From Taudactylus pleione (taxonomy: Eukaryota; Chordata; Amphibia; Anura; Myobatrachidae), in the NCBI GenBank assembly GCA_031769625.1, contig JAUIMM010000642.1:310001-374000 (forward strand): a DNA stretch of 64,000 nt, given 5' to 3'. Within the stretch, counting starts at the first letter, position 1. Each line of letters opens with the position of its first letter. Positions 63,037 through 64,000 of this stretch are shown here, piece after piece. The notes under the pieces are model-generated. The model was not told the origin of the DNA, searched no databases, and saw only the letters and a list, made by a program, of their open reading frames with translations. Made by a program: the position numbers and the translations under genes.

Positions 63037-64000
63037 TACTGATCAAAAGTTACATTAGGCTAAATTGAATATTTATCAATCCTAAAAGTCTACTGTATAA
63101 TGGGCAAAATCGGTCCTCCACTGTATATTCATCATTGCCAATTCTATTCTATACTGGGAACAGAGACTATTGGGGAGATTCAAAAAGAAGCACGTTTCCA
63201 TCAGAATATTGCACGCTGATGTAATGCTGGTCATCCTGCAGGAAAACCTCGCTCGGCTTTGCTCACACCTATAGAGGTGCAGAAATAACTAGCCTTGGCC
63301 TAGCTATTAATGTCATTTCAATTTATAAACATCCTAGCAGTATTTTCATATTAATTGTGTTTTTTATTTTCATTTAATCCCTTGCTTGTTTTCTACCCAA
63401 GTAGCAGTCTTGAAAAATAAAAATTGGACAGAAGCAGCAGGTTAATGAAATGAGAAAGAGCTGATAGGAACTGATTGATTAAATGAGTGGATGCAGTAAA
63501 AGAGAACTTTGGCGAATAAGGAGAAGGCAAAGGGACAGATGTGTAATAATAATAATAAATGGCAGGTGTATCATGGGAAGCAGAGGTGATGGAGAATATA
63601 AAAATATCACACATCAGTAGAGATTATTTTGTGCACTTCTCCTTTAAGGAATGTAGAACACGAGTGAGGTCATGCTGTGATGTCATAATGGTAACTCTTT
63701 GCTGTTGCTCACTCTTAACCGCCCAGGACACTGACATAGCATTATCATTGCTGGCATTAACATACTCCAAATACATCTCTTGCACCCAGCCCACTGAGGG
63801 AAAAATATCCTCTTGAGGTAAGTATCTCATCAAAGACAAGGGCGTTTCACTTGGATGTGCCTGCAGACTTGGAGCTTGACTACCCTAAAATATGACCTTG
63901 AGCTTGTTTATTTCTATAATTGGAGGTTCTAGCAGCACAGCACATCTATCGCAATGTAGTAGCCATTCAGGTAAACTCGGTGCTTCTCAAAAGGGGATGA
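63037..64000 (+). repeat. Array unit 17, partial (964 bp, cut by window edge)
   Basis: Identical by eye to the first 964 bp of unit 16, including the TATA and splice-donor core. It ends at AAAAGGGGATGA, before the CRE. The array therefore continues beyond the window. Confidence 0.95.

Larger units (their letters stand above)
5169..64000 (+). repeat. Tandem macrosatellite array, unit about 3.6 kb, 16 full copies plus one partial
   Basis: The sequence starting TACTGATCAAAA recurs head-to-tail at 5169, 8773, 12373, 15992, 19611, 23231, 26840, 30468, 34089, 37701, 41299, 44922, 48545, 52168, 55791, 59415 and 63037. Unit lengths are 3604, 3600, 3619, 3619, 3620, 3609, 3628, 3621, 3612, 3598, 3623, 3623, 3623, 3623, 3624 and 3622 bp. 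Copies are very similar by eye, with mostly scattered single-base changes and small indels. All are in the same orientation. The left edge is sharp; the right edge is not reached. The unit phase used here is set by the left junction and is otherwise arbitrary. No rRNA, snRNA, tRNA or histone gene was found in the unit. Similarity was judged by reading, not by alignment. Confidence 0.97.

Noticed and set aside
5169..64000. CRISPR array or prokaryotic repeat system.
   Set aside because: The period is 3.6 kb with no short repeat-spacer pattern, no cas genes and clearly eukaryotic signals.

Overview
The window looks like vertebrate nuclear DNA, most likely from an amphibian. The evidence is a decayed tyrosine-recombinase retrotransposon of the DIRS/Ngaro type, GT-AG splice signals, AATAAA poly(A) signals and a long tandem macrosatellite. 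There are no prokaryotic genes, rRNA or tRNA genes and no CRISPR array. I found no intact protein-coding gene that I would defend.

Region 1 (about 1-5168) is one degenerate DIRS/Ngaro-like element on the minus strand. In transcription order it has a terminal promoter (octamer, Sp1 box, TATA, early AATAAA) at about 5104-4949, a poorly recognisable stretch at 4920-3723, the Gag C-terminus with a Cys/His cluster (3722-3367), reverse transcriptase plus RNase H (3455-1809), tyrosine recombinase (1759-758), an intron-like spacer (about 757-430), and an SGNH-hydrolase-like domain running off the left edge (429-1). Frameshifts, two clear nonsense codons and losses at catalytic positions show it is dead.

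Region 2 (5169-64000) is a head-to-tail array of a unit of about 3.6 kb: sixteen complete copies (3598-3628 bp) and a 964-bp piece of a seventeenth. The left edge is sharp at 5168/5169; the right edge lies outside the window. The copies fall into subfamilies: divergent edge units 1-4, a three-unit higher-order pattern A-B-A repeated twice (units 5-7 and 8-10), and a homogenised C block (units 11-17, four of them exactly 3623 bp). Unit 10 is an A/C chimera. This is the pattern expected from unequal crossing-over and conversion.

Each complete unit carries the same plus-strand landmarks: an almost invariant core of about 280 bp with a TATA box and a near-perfect 5' splice site, a palindromic CRE next to a CCAAT box, three AP-1 consensus sites, two AATAAA signals, paired GC-rich boxes, a poly(C) tract, an inverted repeat, a GGATTTGG-rich patch and four 40-bp subrepeats. 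The order TATA, donor, acceptor candidates, poly(A) suggests a compact, probably noncoding, transcription unit of about 0.8 kb present in every copy. That reading is inference and needs transcript data. The short reading frames that recur in every unit behave like neutral sequence, so I do not annotate them as genes.
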